NCBI GenBank assembly: GCA_027491085.1
Contig: JAIXWW010000011.1
Coordinates: 1 to 64,000 of the forward strand
Length of the DNA: 64,000 bases
Direction of reading: 5' to 3'
From: Bacteroidota bacterium
GTDB lineage: Bacteria; Bacteroidota; Bacteroidia; UKL13-3
Shown: in pieces, positions 52,974-62,561 of the stretch
Position numbering within the stretch: the first letter of the stretch is position 1
Layout: every line of letters begins with the position of its first letter
Program-made: the position numbers and the translations under genes
Notes under the pieces: generated by a model
The model's database searches: none
What the model was told of the DNA's origin: nothing
The model's input: only the letters and a program-made list of their open reading frames with translations

Positions 52974-55501
52974 AAAAAAATTTACTACTACTTTTTATTT
53001 ATATCTTATTGCCTTTACTGGCTTTCAATCAAGCTTTTGAAAGAAATTTGTGTAAAGAAAAATGGCAGTTTAAAAATACTAGGGAAACAGAGTGGTTAAA
53101 AGCCAAAGTTCCTGGAACTGTTCATACCGATTTACTCCATTTAAAGAAAATTCCTGACCCGTATTTAGCCAATAACGAAAGTGTTTTACAATATTTAGAA
53201 AACGAAAACTGGGATTACAGAACCAATATTTTAATTACTAAAGCTGAGCTAGATAACGAACACATTGAATTGGTATTTGAAGGACTTGATACTTATGCTA
53301 AAGTTTTTGTAAACGATTCGTTGGTTTTGGAGGCCAATAATATGTTTAGAACTTGGATTATTGACATAAAAAAAGGTTTACATGTAGGCAAAAATACCAT
53401 TTATATTCAGTTTGAATCTGCTGTAAATAAGGCTAAAGCAGAGGCTGCTAAATTACCTTATACATTGCCTGGCGATGAAAAAGTTTTTGTGCGTAAGGCC
53501 CAATATCAGTTTGGCTGGGATTGGGGCCCGCGTTTTGTTACTTGCGGTATTTGGAAAGATGTAAAGCTAAAATTTTGGAACCAAGCTAAAATCAATCATA
53601 TTCAATTTATTCAAAAAAGTTTAACACAGGAATTGGCGCAAATACAATTGAATTTGGAAGTAAATTGTAGTAAAAAAGGACTTTATAATTTTCAACTATT
53701 CAATACCAATTCCTACTTAAATTTACCTTCATCAAACGATACAATTATTGCATTAGAAAAAGGAATTAATAGGATTTCATTATACACAGAAATAGTTAAT
53801 CCTAAACTTTGGTGGACATACAATTTAGGAGAACAAAATTTATATAATTATTCCGTAGTTTTAAGTTCAACTCAAAAAAGACTTGATTCAAATATTATTA
53901 CTTTTGGCTTACGAACCATTGAGTTAGTGCAAGAAAAAGATAGTATTGGTCAATCGTTTTATTTTAAACTAAATGGTGTGCCAATTTTTGCCAAAGGCGC
54001 TAATTATATTCCTGAAGATAATTTTTTGCCACGTGTAAATTTAGCTAAAACCAAAGAGCTAATTAAAAATGCCAAATCCGCTAATATCAATATGCTCAGA
54101 GTGTGGGGTGGAGGCGTTTATGCAAGTAACGATTTTTATAAATTATGTAATCAAAATGGAATTTTAGTTTGGCAAGATTTTATGTTTGCGTGTGCCATGT
54201 ATCCTGCCGAAAATGAATTTTTGGCAAATGTAAGTGCCGAAATAAACGACCAAATTATAAGGTTACGAAATAATCCGAGTTTAGCTATTTGGTGCGGCAA
54301 TAACGAAATAGATGAAGGCTGGAAAAATTGGGGTTGGCAAAAACAGTTTAAATACTCAACGGCCGATTCTGCAAAAATTGCGGAGCAGTACAAAACTTTG
54401 TTCGAAATTGTAATTAAAAATGCGGTGTATGACTTGGACAATTCAATGTTTTATTGGCCAAGTTCTCCAAGCATTGGCTGGGGGCGAAAAGAAAGTTTAA
54501 TCCAAGGTGATGCCCATTATTGGGGAGTTTGGTGGGGCATGGAACCATTTAAAACTTATGAAAAAAAGGTTGGAAGATTCATGAGCGAGTATGGTTTTCA
54601 AGGAATGCCATCAGTTAAAACTTTTAAAAATATGGGTGCGTTGCATTTAAAAGAAGGACAAAATGTGTTGGATTCTACTATTTTAAAAACGCATCAAAAG
54701 CACCCAATAGGTTATAAAACCATTCAAACTTACATGGAGCGCGATTATTGGGTTCCAAAAACTTTCGAAAACTATGTATACGTTTCTCAATTATTGCAAG
54801 CCGAAGGTATAAAAACAGCCATTGAAGCACATAGAAGAGCCATGCCATACTGTATGGGCAGTTTGTATTGGCAGTTAAACGATTGTTGGCCTGTTACATC
54901 ATGGAGCTCTTTAGATAATAATGGAAATTGGAAAGCTGCACATTACCAAGTAAAACAATCATTTAATGATGTATTGATTTCATTTCAAGAAAAAGAGGAT
55001 TCTGTTTTGGTTTATATAGTTTCTGATAAACTGTTTGATTTAAAAGGGAATTTAAATGTGAACATTTTTGATTTTGATGGAAAAACTATTTTCAGCGATA
55101 CCGTTCAAACCATTGTAAAATCAAATACTAGCAGCATTTATTATTATTTTGATAAAAGTAAATTGAAAGGTGAATTTAACTTGAATAATTTGGTTTTATC
55201 TGTTTCATTTAAAAATGAAAATACAATGTTAAACGCATTGCATTATTTTGTAAAACCAAAGGATTTATTACTTCAAAAACCATCTTTTGTAATTGGGAAT
55301 CTAAGAGGAAATCAAATAGAAATATCAAGTGAGAAATTAACCAAAAATGTGTATTTGTACACAAATGATGATTCAATAATTTTTGAAGAAAATTATTTTG
55401 ATTTGCTTCCAAATGAAAAGAAAGTTATACAATTGAATAAACCCTTGTCATCTGAAATATTGTCAAAATTGAAATTAAAAACTTTGTTTGATTTGAAGTA
55501 A
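52970..55501 (+). CDS. GH2 beta-mannosidase
   Basis: An 843-residue family 2 glycosidase with a signal peptide (TTG start at 52970, KKNLLLLFIYILLPLLAF). The N-terminal sugar-binding domain has the mannosidase-type AKVPGTVHTDLLHLKKIPDP and QFGWDWGPRF. The barrel has MLRVWGGGVYASNDFY, the acid/base IWCGNNEIDEGW and the nucleophile region FMSEYGFQGMP. It would remove beta-linked mannose, for example the core Man-beta-1,4-GlcNAc of N-glycans. It is the last gene of the operon, overlapping cutC by 4 bases. Confidence 0.93.
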   Translation: MKKNLLLLFIYILLPLLAFNQAFERNLCKEKWQFKNTRETEWLKAKVPGTVHTDLLHLKKIPDPYLANNESVLQYLENENWDYRTNILITKAELDNEHIELVFEGLDTYAKVFVNDSLVLEANNMFRTWIIDIKKGLHVGKNTIYIQFESAVNKAKAEAAKLPYTLPGDEKVFVRKAQYQFGWDWGPRFVTCGIWKDVKLKFWNQAKINHIQFIQKSLTQELAQIQLNLEVNCSKKGLYNFQLFNTNSYLNLPSSNDTIIALEKGINRISLYTEIVNPKLWWTYNLGEQNLYNYSVVLSSTQKRLDSNIITFGLRTIELVQEKDSIGQSFYFKLNGVPIFAKGANYIPEDNFLPRVNLAKTKELIKNAKSANINMLRVWGGGVYASNDFYKLCNQNGILVWQDFMFACAMYPAENEFLANVSAEINDQIIRLRNNPSLAIWCGNNEIDEGWKNWGWQKQFKYSTADSAKIAEQYKTLFEIVIKNAVYDLDNSMFYWPSSPSIGWGRKESLIQGDAHYWGVWWGMEPFKTYEKKVGRFMSEYGFQGMPSVKTFKNMGALHLKEGQNVLDSTILKTHQKHPIGYKTIQTYMERDYWVPKTFENYVYVSQLLQAEGIKTAIEAHRRAMPYCMGSLYWQLNDCWPVTSWSSLDNNGNWKAAHYQVKQSFNDVLISFQEKEDSVLVYIVSDKLFDLKGNLNVNIFDFDGKTIFSDTVQTIVKSNTSSIYYYFDKSKLKGEFNLNNLVLSVSFKNENTMLNALHYFVKPKDLLLQKPSFVIGNLRGNQIEISSEKLTKNVYLYTNDDSIIFEENYFDLLPNEKKVIQLNKPLSSEILSKLKLKTLFDLK

Positions 55502-55603
55502 ATTTATAAAAGTAATAAAAAACGAGTTCCACCAACCTTTCCATTGGGTATAATTTTAAATATTATTTATTATTGCTGACTAACTTTTAATAAATAATTA
55601 AAT

Positions 55604-56569
55604 TTGAATGCACTAATTAGTAAAAAGGGTTTAAAAAAATGTATTGCCCTTGTAGCTTTTTTTATTTTATTTAATCAATTACAAGCGCAAGATTTACTCA
55701 TAACCACAAGTAATGATAGTGTGAATTGTAAGATATTGAAAATTTCTGACAAGTATGAAGTAAGCTATATTGACAGTAATATTACAAAGATAAAATTTTT
55801 TGTAAGTGCGCAGGTAAAATTGGTGATTATTGATTATTACCAAAGCTTAAAGATAAATAAAGCAATTCAACAACTAAAAAAAATCAATTCTTCGAATATT
55901 TCTGAAAGTAAAATTAATTTTAAAAAACTAAACGACTTACAATATCCATATAAACAATTTAGGTTGTCTACAAATGCAGTTTATGCCTACAGATATTTTT
56001 TTGGCAATAATTCTTCTGATCCTGTTCTTGATAAATTAATGAGCCAAATAAGACACAATTTTGGTGTTTTAGCTGATGCGCATATCAAAGTTGGAAAATC
56101 AAAAAAAGCATTAATTGGTATACAAATTGGAAGAATTCAAAGCAATGGAATGGTAAATGATGTTTATTTAATAAGTAACGGTCAAACTTACACTGGAAAT
56201 GCTGAATTGCAAATAAATATAAGTACAATGGGGATTAATTTGTTAATGCCGATTTGGAAGAAGAATAAAAACAAAATTTTATATATTTCAACAGGGCTTA
56301 ATTACGTAACCTATTACGAAGATTTTCGAGTAGGTTATTTTAACCTTGTAACTGAGTCATCAACTATTGCTACAAGTATTGGTGTTATGTATGATTACAG
56401 ATTAAACAACAATTGGGGATTTGGATGTGGTGCCACTATAGACGGTGGAGTGCTTACAGATTTAAATATGGATTCGAATGGAAATAAGCTTCATGTGACA
56501 TTATCTAATGATAAAGGAATAGGTTTAGGAAGAGTTGTTTTTTCTAGCGGAATAAAATGTTATTTATAA
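55604..56569 (+). CDS. Predicted outer-membrane barrel protein, unknown function
   Basis: I do not recognise this 321-residue protein. It has a signal peptide (cleavage near LQAQ), a mixed N-terminal domain with DSVNCKILKISDKYEVSYID, and a C-terminal region of alternating aromatic/glycine strands ending SSGIKCYL, like a small beta-barrel. The start is a TTG at 55604, the only start codon before the signal peptide. The lipoprotein gene follows 13 bases downstream, so they may be a two-gene unit. Confidence 0.65.
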   Translation: MNALISKKGLKKCIALVAFFILFNQLQAQDLLITTSNDSVNCKILKISDKYEVSYIDSNITKIKFFVSAQVKLVIIDYYQSLKINKAIQQLKKINSSNISESKINFKKLNDLQYPYKQFRLSTNAVYAYRYFFGNNSSDPVLDKLMSQIRHNFGVLADAHIKVGKSKKALIGIQIGRIQSNGMVNDVYLISNGQTYTGNAELQINISTMGINLLMPIWKKNKNKILYISTGLNYVTYYEDFRVGYFNLVTESSTIATSIGVMYDYRLNNNWGFGCGATIDGGVLTDLNMDSNGNKLHVTLSNDKGIGLGRVVFSSGIKCYL

Positions 56570-56582
56570 GAAAAACTGGAAA

Positions 56583-57920
56583 ATGAAAAATCACTATAAT
56601 TTCATAAATTTATTAATCATTTTGAGTTTTGCCTCATGTGTAAAAGATAAAATTGAACCTAGTTTATTAAGTATAAATCATACCGATAGTCTAATTATAG
56701 AAAAGCATGAAAACGTTATTATTTACCCTTTAGCTAATGCAACAAATAAAACAATAACATTTAGCATTCAAAGTACTGATACAATAATTATTCCAGCAGA
56801 AAATTCTTATACCCTTCTACCCAATTCAACAGGTCAAATTGAATTTATCATTAATAATAAAAATTTAGCCGATGGAACATATTTTGGCAAAATTTATTTG
56901 GTAGACGGTGGTAAAAAAATTACAGTTCCATACAGACTTGAAAATTATTATGAAAAGAAAATTCCAATTTATTGTGATATTGTCGATGCTGAATATTATA
57001 GACAAACAGGCAAATTAGTTTTTGTAGGTACACACCCCAACATGTTGTACATTTTAAATACTAATGATAAAAAATTAGATAGCATACCTCTTTACGATAC
57101 TCCAACTTGTGTTTCTATTTCACCCGATGGAACTAGAGCATCGGTAGGACATGATAGAATGTTGTCTTGGATCGATTTAATTGGACTAAAAGTTTTAAAA
57201 ACAATTAATTGTTCATATTCAATTTATGATTTAGTTTATGCAAATAACAAAATAGTTTATTTAGCTCCTTTATACCAAGACGATTTAAAATATGTAAATT
57301 TATCGAATAACATGGAATATGTTTATGCTGGTAAACAACTAAACAACTCTAAAATAAAACTTCATCCATCTGGAAAGTATTTATATGCTATCAATATGAT
57401 TTACTTAAATAATTCTGCCATGTACAAAATTCAAAAGTTTAATATTGAAAACATCTATCCCACATTTTTGTATGAGTCTCCATTTTCAGATCAAACAGTA
57501 TTCGGGGCTGATTTCTGGTTAAATGATGAGGGAAATGTAATAATAGATAATATGATGAATACTCTTCAAACTTCTGATAACAATCCAATGGATTTAACAT
57601 ACACTAACTCCTTAATTTATTCAGATTACTATTGGATTACTCATTTAGATATGCTAACAAGTAAAAATTTAATTGCTTCAATTATTTACAGAAAGGGTGA
57701 AAATAGTTATCCATCTATTTTGGCACTTTTCAATGCAAAAACATTGTCTTTTTTAAAAACTATAGAACCAGAACCTTATTGGGTAAATTATATGGGTAAT
57801 TTAATTTCTAAAAAGGCTGAGCCAAATTTTGTTTTTATTTCAGCTAATGGAGAAAAGTTAATTATTTTAACAAAATCTGTTTCAAACCATTCTGGTATTG
57901 AAATTTTAAACATAAAATAA
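56583..57920 (+). CDS. Predicted lipoprotein with beta-propeller-like domain
   Basis: A 445-residue protein with a lipoprotein signal (lipobox SFASC) and an Ig-like N-terminal part (about 30-125). Repeated segments such as GKLVFVGTHPNMLYILNT, PTCVSISPDGTRASVGHD and IKLHPSGKYLYAINM resemble YncE-type propeller blades. The protein is probably at the periplasmic or outer-membrane surface. Its ligand is unknown. It may partner with the preceding barrel protein. Confidence 0.7.
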   Translation: MKNHYNFINLLIILSFASCVKDKIEPSLLSINHTDSLIIEKHENVIIYPLANATNKTITFSIQSTDTIIIPAENSYTLLPNSTGQIEFIINNKNLADGTYFGKIYLVDGGKKITVPYRLENYYEKKIPIYCDIVDAEYYRQTGKLVFVGTHPNMLYILNTNDKKLDSIPLYDTPTCVSISPDGTRASVGHDRMLSWIDLIGLKVLKTINCSYSIYDLVYANNKIVYLAPLYQDDLKYVNLSNNMEYVYAGKQLNNSKIKLHPSGKYLYAINMIYLNNSAMYKIQKFNIENIYPTFLYESPFSDQTVFGADFWLNDEGNVIIDNMMNTLQTSDNNPMDLTYTNSLIYSDYYWITHLDMLTSKNLIASIIYRKGENSYPSILALFNAKTLSFLKTIEPEPYWVNYMGNLISKKAEPNFVFISANGEKLIILTKSVSNHSGIEILNIK

Positions 57921-58003
57921 TTTATGTAATTCCTGAAAATTTGTGTTATGTTTAAAATTTCACCTAAAATTATTTTAATTTATAGTTAGTAGTTCATAAT
58001 ATC

Positions 58004-58036
58004 TAATTGAATTAAGCACCTAAATAGCTACTTTTG
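58004..58036 (+). promoter_or_regulatory. Promoter of the DUF5683 gene
   Basis: TACTTTTG (58029-58036) is an exact TAnnTTTG match, with ATTG (58005-58008, close to TTTG) 20 bases upstream. It supports the ATG at 58067 as start and excludes an in-frame TTG at 58034, which lies inside the promoter. Confidence 0.5.
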
Positions 58037-58066
58037 CCCAACTTTAAAAACAAGCAATATTGCTTT

Positions 58067-58609
58067 ATGTTAAAAAAAATACTTTTTATTCTTTGTGTAT
58101 TGGCTTTTGCTAACTTAGCTCAAGCTCAAAGAAATAACGATAAACCTTATGTGGCCGATACCACCCATTGGAGTAAGCCTAAAAAAGCAACTTATTTAGC
58201 TTTGGTGCCTGGCTTAGGTCAAATTTATAACAAAAAATATTGGAAACTTCCTATTGTTTATGGTGGTTTTGCCGCTTTAATTTACTCTGTTTCGTTTTAT
58301 CAAAACGAGTACGATATTGTGCGTCAGGCGGTATTTGATAAAAAGGCAGGAAGACCTATTTCTGACCCAACTTTACAACCTTTGGATGATGCAAATTTAG
58401 TTTCGCTGCGCGATTTTTACAGGGAAAGCAGAGATTTATCTTGGATTGGAATTGGCGGTTTATATGCTTTACAAATTATAGATGCAGCAGTAGATGCACA
58501 TTTGCAAGAATTTGATGTAAGCGAAAACCTTACTTTAAAATGGCAACCTGATTACAGAATACAAGCTGGAAGAGCATTTGTTGGTGCCACTTTAAAGTTA
58601 GAATTTTAA
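58067..58609 (+). CDS. DUF5683 envelope protein
   Basis: A 180-residue protein with a signal peptide (MLKKILFILCVLAFANLAQAQ) and the DUF5683 core KATYLALVPGLGQIYNKKYWK, then two short hydrophobic segments (PIVYGGFAALIYSVSF and LSWIGIGGLYALQIID). The family is found widely in Bacteroidota, with unknown function. It lies alone between the lipoprotein gene and the convergent amylase gene. Confidence 0.85.
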   Translation: MLKKILFILCVLAFANLAQAQRNNDKPYVADTTHWSKPKKATYLALVPGLGQIYNKKYWKLPIVYGGFAALIYSVSFYQNEYDIVRQAVFDKKAGRPISDPTLQPLDDANLVSLRDFYRESRDLSWIGIGGLYALQIIDAAVDAHLQEFDVSENLTLKWQPDYRIQAGRAFVGATLKLEF

Positions 58610-58618
58610 TTTGTAAAT

Positions 58619-60460
58619 TTAGTTTTTTATAAACTTGATGGTATTTCCGCTTTCTGTTTTAATAAAATAAAGGCCTGCATTTAGTTCTTCAATGTTTAAT
58701 ACATTGTTTTGATGCGCTTTTACCGTTTCTTCCATTTTTAGCTCGCCCAATAAATTGTAAATTTTTACTTGGTAAGTTTTATTAAGATTTACACCTTGAA
58801 TATCTATATTTAATTGGCTTTGCGCTGGATTTGGATAGGCTGAAACGCTTGAAACTATATCCAATTCTGAAGTAGAAGTATTTCTATCTAACTGAATAAT
58901 TTTAGTTTCTAACGATGCTAAGTTGATTCCACTTCCTACATTATCATTTATATTTAAGTATTCTGTTTTATTATTCAAAATGTCTTTCGATTTAAAACTA
59001 CCATTAGCCCAGCCTAAAGTATTTAAACTAGTCACCAAATTATTAGTATTTCTTGCAGCCGTGTTTATCAATACCAAATAATTTTGGTTGTTGTAAGTTC
59101 TTATAAATGAAAGAACAGCTGTATCTGAGCATAAAATATTTTGGTATGTTCCTACTGATAATGCAGTTGTAGCATTTCTAGTTTGAATTAGCTTTTTGTA
59201 ATAACCCAATAAAGAGGTGGTATCGGTATTCATAAGCTGCACATTATAACTTGGGTAATTTGAGTTAATGGAATACCAAGGGTTAACAGTACTGAATCCT
59301 GCTCCACTTGAGCCAGTCCATTGCATAGGTGTTCTAATTTTTTCATCAGGTTTGCTACCTTTCATTCCTATTTCTTCACCATAGTATAAATAAGGAGTTC
59401 CAGGCAATGTTAAATAAATAGAAGCAGCAGTTTTTAGTTTATTAATATCGCCACTCATTTCATCAAACACTCGGTTTTGGTCATGATTGGTTAAAAAAGT
59501 ACTGAATTTATTGAATTGCAAATTGGCTACGGCATAGTTAATTTCTGTTCTTAAAGCTTGCGTATTGCTAGTTTTCATCGCACTCAAAATATTGCTAGCC
59601 AAATCAAATTCAAAGCAATTATCTAACTTGTTATTGTAATTTTTAACGGTACTTGTAGCTGTCCAAACTTCGCCAACGGTCATAAAATCAGGATTCAATG
59701 ATTTGCAGTAAGTACTAAAATCGGCCCAAAACTGATACGTTTCTGGTTGGTTCATTAAGTTTCCACCATTTTCAAATAAATACATAGCAGCATCAAGCCT
59801 AAAACCATCTACTTTTATGCTATCTATCCAAAACTTGGCTGCATCAAAAATACTATCTCTAACAGGTTGATAATTATAGTTTAAATCGGGCATTTCGCTC
59901 CAAAACAAGGCATAATAATTACTGCTATTTTTGGTGTACCACACATCTTGCCCCCAAGGGCCTTTGTAAGTTGGTTTGGTGCTGTTCCATCTATAAAAAT
60001 CACGGTAAAATGGGTCATTTGCTGCCGATTTTACAAACCATGGATGTTGGCTTGATGAATGATTAATTACAAAATCAATAATTACTTTAATACCTCGACT
60101 GTGAGCTTCGGTTATTAAAGTTTTAAAATCGGCTAAGGAGCCATATTGAGGATTAACTGCTTTGTAATTCGTTACATCGTACCCATGACTGCTTGGCGAT
60201 GCATTAATGGGCATTAACCAAATTCCTTTTATTCCTAAATCGGTTTTGGTGTTAGAATCGCCATCATTCAAATAATTTAATTTTGATGTGAGTCCATTAA
60301 AATCGCCAATTCCATCGGCATTGCTATCAAAATAACTGCGTAAAAATATTTCGTAAAAAACAGATTGGTTCCACCAATTATTGGCAGGCTGCGCCAAAAT
60401 TAAAGTTGGAACCATTAAACAAATTGAAAAAAATAGCTGTAAAGTTTTTTTTATGTACAT
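58619..60460 (-). CDS. Secreted GH13 alpha-amylase with T9SS type A sorting domain
   Basis: A 613-residue family 13 alpha-glucan hydrolase. It has a signal peptide (cleavage near LAQP), the barrel motifs FVINHSS, VDGFRLDAAMY (nucleophile Asp), MTVGEVW (acid/base Glu) and FLTNHDQNR. An all-beta C domain follows, then a T9SS type A sorting domain (about 530-613) with VSAYPNPAQSQL, VKIYNLLGEL and LNAGLYFIKT. It would digest starch or glycogen outside the cell. There are no starch-utilisation (Sus) neighbours. Confidence 0.93.
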   Translation of the reverse strand: MYIKKTLQLFFSICLMVPTLILAQPANNWWNQSVFYEIFLRSYFDSNADGIGDFNGLTSKLNYLNDGDSNTKTDLGIKGIWLMPINASPSSHGYDVTNYKAVNPQYGSLADFKTLITEAHSRGIKVIIDFVINHSSSQHPWFVKSAANDPFYRDFYRWNSTKPTYKGPWGQDVWYTKNSSNYYALFWSEMPDLNYNYQPVRDSIFDAAKFWIDSIKVDGFRLDAAMYLFENGGNLMNQPETYQFWADFSTYCKSLNPDFMTVGEVWTATSTVKNYNNKLDNCFEFDLASNILSAMKTSNTQALRTEINYAVANLQFNKFSTFLTNHDQNRVFDEMSGDINKLKTAASIYLTLPGTPYLYYGEEIGMKGSKPDEKIRTPMQWTGSSGAGFSTVNPWYSINSNYPSYNVQLMNTDTTSLLGYYKKLIQTRNATTALSVGTYQNILCSDTAVLSFIRTYNNQNYLVLINTAARNTNNLVTSLNTLGWANGSFKSKDILNNKTEYLNINDNVGSGINLASLETKIIQLDRNTSTSELDIVSSVSAYPNPAQSQLNIDIQGVNLNKTYQVKIYNLLGELKMEETVKAHQNNVLNIEELNAGLYFIKTESGNTIKFIKN

Positions 60461-60496
60461 TATTGGTGGTGGTTAAGGTGCTAGATATAAAATAAC

Positions 60497-61159
60497 TTAG
60501 TCATTTTCATTAATTGAACCTCGGTACAACACAATAATAACATATAAAATACTGATAATAATTAAAACAAAAGGGGCGAAAATCAAACCAAATGTAATGG
60601 AACTAATTCTCTCTGAAAGGGTAGTTAATGCACCTGAATTTTCAAGTAAATAAAATTTTGCATTTTGCGCATAAAGCATTTGTTGATCCAAATACACATA
60701 TAATTTTTCTTTCACTTCTTTTCTGTAAAATTTTTTTATATTTTCATTCACACCTTCCCTTTTTATCATTGCTAGTAAACTATCTTTACTTCCTAAAAAA
60801 TCTACTCTAGATTTTACCAATTTGCCTAAATTTTTTTTTCTAAAATCATCGGTACACAATGAGTCAAGAATAATAAAATTAGTGTTGTTATTTTGGATAT
60901 AACCATTCAAGTTGTTTATTTTTTCGAGCCTTTCTTGTTCGCTTGAAGCACTTAGTATTTTTCCTAGTTCTAAAATAGTTTTGGCACTATTTTCTGTTAC
61001 TTTATGTATGGTATTGTCTCCTTTTAACAATACACTGATTAACTCCGAATAACTACGGTCAATTTTCTTTACATAGTAATAGTTAATAAAACCAATGGAT
61101 AAAAATAAAACTACTACTAAAATTGGTATAAAAAGGATTGGATTTATTCTTAATTTCAT
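60497..61159 (-). CDS. Orphan four-helix-bundle-type membrane protein
   Basis: This 220-residue protein has two transmembrane helices (about 9-29 and 190-212) flanking a helical periplasmic region (30-185) with heptad-like patterns, resembling the four-helix bundle sensor modules of chemoreceptors and histidine kinases. No HAMP, kinase or signalling domain follows; only a short tail remains. It may be a stand-alone sensor or an inhibitor of a partner protein. The family is not recognised. It diverges from the following small gene. Confidence 0.6.
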   Translation of the reverse strand: MKLRINPILFIPILVVVLFLSIGFINYYYVKKIDRSYSELISVLLKGDNTIHKVTENSAKTILELGKILSASSEQERLEKINNLNGYIQNNNTNFIILDSLCTDDFRKKNLGKLVKSRVDFLGSKDSLLAMIKREGVNENIKKFYRKEVKEKLYVYLDQQMLYAQNAKFYLLENSGALTTLSERISSITFGLIFAPFVLIIISILYVIIVLYRGSINEND

Positions 61160-61291
61160 AAATATTTGTAAAAATAGCTAATAATAAGTCAATTAATTTA
61201 CCTGCAAGTATAAAAATTTAATTGCATATTGGTGGAATATAAAAGTATGCTACCAGTAAAATTTATTTAAGGTAAAATTTAAGTATTATTT

Positions 61292-61303
61292 TAGCATATT
61301 CGC
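61292..61303 (+). promoter_or_regulatory. Shared 12-mer, probable variant -7 box
   Basis: TAGCATATTCGC is identical to the site at 6217-6228, again 12 bases before an ATG (61316). This repeat of sequence and spacing suggests a promoter element. Confidence 0.35.
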
Positions 61304-61315
61304 ATCTTAATGGCT

Positions 61316-61669
61316 ATGGAAGATTTTGATGAAATAACCAAATTGAAATGGTATAAAATTGTTTTTCAATTAAAAAAACAATTTTCAAAAAAACCAGATA
61401 TGAATGGTGTGCTATTTTTAATTGGAATAAGAGAATTAGGACAAAACAGGGAGTTTACAAAAGACGAGAAAATGGATTTGTTTCACATAGCAACATGTAA
61501 ACTACTAAGCTATGAGGGTTTCTTTAAATATGAATATACCGATGAGCAAGGTTGGCCTCATTACGACTTAATTACGCAACCAATTTATAAGGACTTATTA
61601 TCGCAAGAATATTATTTGCGAAAATTAGTTGTGAGATATTTTGAAGAAAACAATTTGATTGAAGATTAA
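61316..61669 (+). CDS. Small conserved protein, function unknown
   Basis: A protein of about 117 residues without signal peptide or membrane segment, helix-rich, with FLIGIRELGQNREFTKDEKMDLFHIATCKLL and a Trp-rich segment EQGWPHYDLI. I do not recognise a domain. An ATG at 61310 would add two residues; I prefer 61316 because of the spacing to the 12-mer at 61292-61303. It ends eight bases before the ATG of the cyclophilin gene, so they are probably co-transcribed. Confidence 0.65.
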   Translation: MEDFDEITKLKWYKIVFQLKKQFSKKPDMNGVLFLIGIRELGQNREFTKDEKMDLFHIATCKLLSYEGFFKYEYTDEQGWPHYDLITQPIYKDLLSQEYYLRKLVVRYFEENNLIED

Positions 61670-61676
61670 TTTGCAT

Positions 61677-62540
61677 ATGAAAAAAAGGTTATTAATTATT
61701 TTACTAACAGTAATTACTGCTAACGCAATTGCACAAAAGCATGCATCTCCTAAAGTAAATAAGAAAGATCGTGTTGCTAAATTGCTCAATGAATATGTTA
61801 AAATCAGCACCATTTATGGTGATATGTTTTTTATTTTGTACGACAATACTCCAAAACACCGTGATAATTTTAAAAAACTAATTAGGCAGCATTATTATGA
61901 TAGCTTATTATTTCACAGAATTATAAGAGATTTTATGATTCAAGGAGGAGACCCCGATTCAAAACATGCCGACTCGTTAGCTTTTTTGGGTAATGGAGGA
62001 CCTGACTATACTATTCCGGCTGAAATAAGAAAGGATCATATTCATGTTAAAGGTGCGCTTTGTGCAGCTAGAATAGGAGATGAAATGAATCCAAACAAGG
62101 AATCAAGTGGGAGTCAGTTCTACATAGTTCAGGGCCGTAAGTATACCAGACCTGAAATAGAGAATTTAATAAATTCGCGAAACTTCCAACGAAAACAAAA
62201 AATATTCAATGATTATGTTTCAAAAGACTCAAGCATTTCAAAAAAATTATCAGAATTGCAGCAAACTAAAGGCAAGGAAGCTATTTTAAAATATTTAAGC
62301 GAATTACAGCCAACCATTGATAAACTTTACGAAAGTAAAGAATATCTATATACCTCTGATCAGGTTTTATCCTACACAGAGAAAGGTGGTGCTCCTCATT
62401 TAGACAATGAATATACCGTTTTTGGGAGATTAGTTTCGGGAATGGATGTTTTAGATAAAATTTCAACTGTTTATACCAATCCACAAACTAATAGACCCAT
62501 TATTGATCTAAGGATGAATATTAGTATTGTAAAAAGATAA
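61677..62540 (+). CDS. Secreted cyclophilin-type peptidyl-prolyl isomerase
   Basis: A 287-residue protein with a signal peptide (MKKRLLIILLTVITANAIAQ) and a cyclophilin domain. It has TPKHRDNFKKLI, LLFHRIIRDFMIQGGDPDS (catalytic Arg) and SSGSQFYIVQG. A long helical insert separates the two halves (about 160-230) before NEYTVFGRLVSGMDVLDKIS. It would assist folding of periplasmic or outer-membrane proteins. I chose the ATG at 61677 because it begins the signal peptide. Confidence 0.92.
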   Translation: MKKRLLIILLTVITANAIAQKHASPKVNKKDRVAKLLNEYVKISTIYGDMFFILYDNTPKHRDNFKKLIRQHYYDSLLFHRIIRDFMIQGGDPDSKHADSLAFLGNGGPDYTIPAEIRKDHIHVKGALCAARIGDEMNPNKESSGSQFYIVQGRKYTRPEIENLINSRNFQRKQKIFNDYVSKDSSISKKLSELQQTKGKEAILKYLSELQPTIDKLYESKEYLYTSDQVLSYTEKGGAPHLDNEYTVFGRLVSGMDVLDKISTVYTNPQTNRPIIDLRMNISIVKR

Positions 62541-62561
62541 TCTGAAAAAGTATATTGTATT

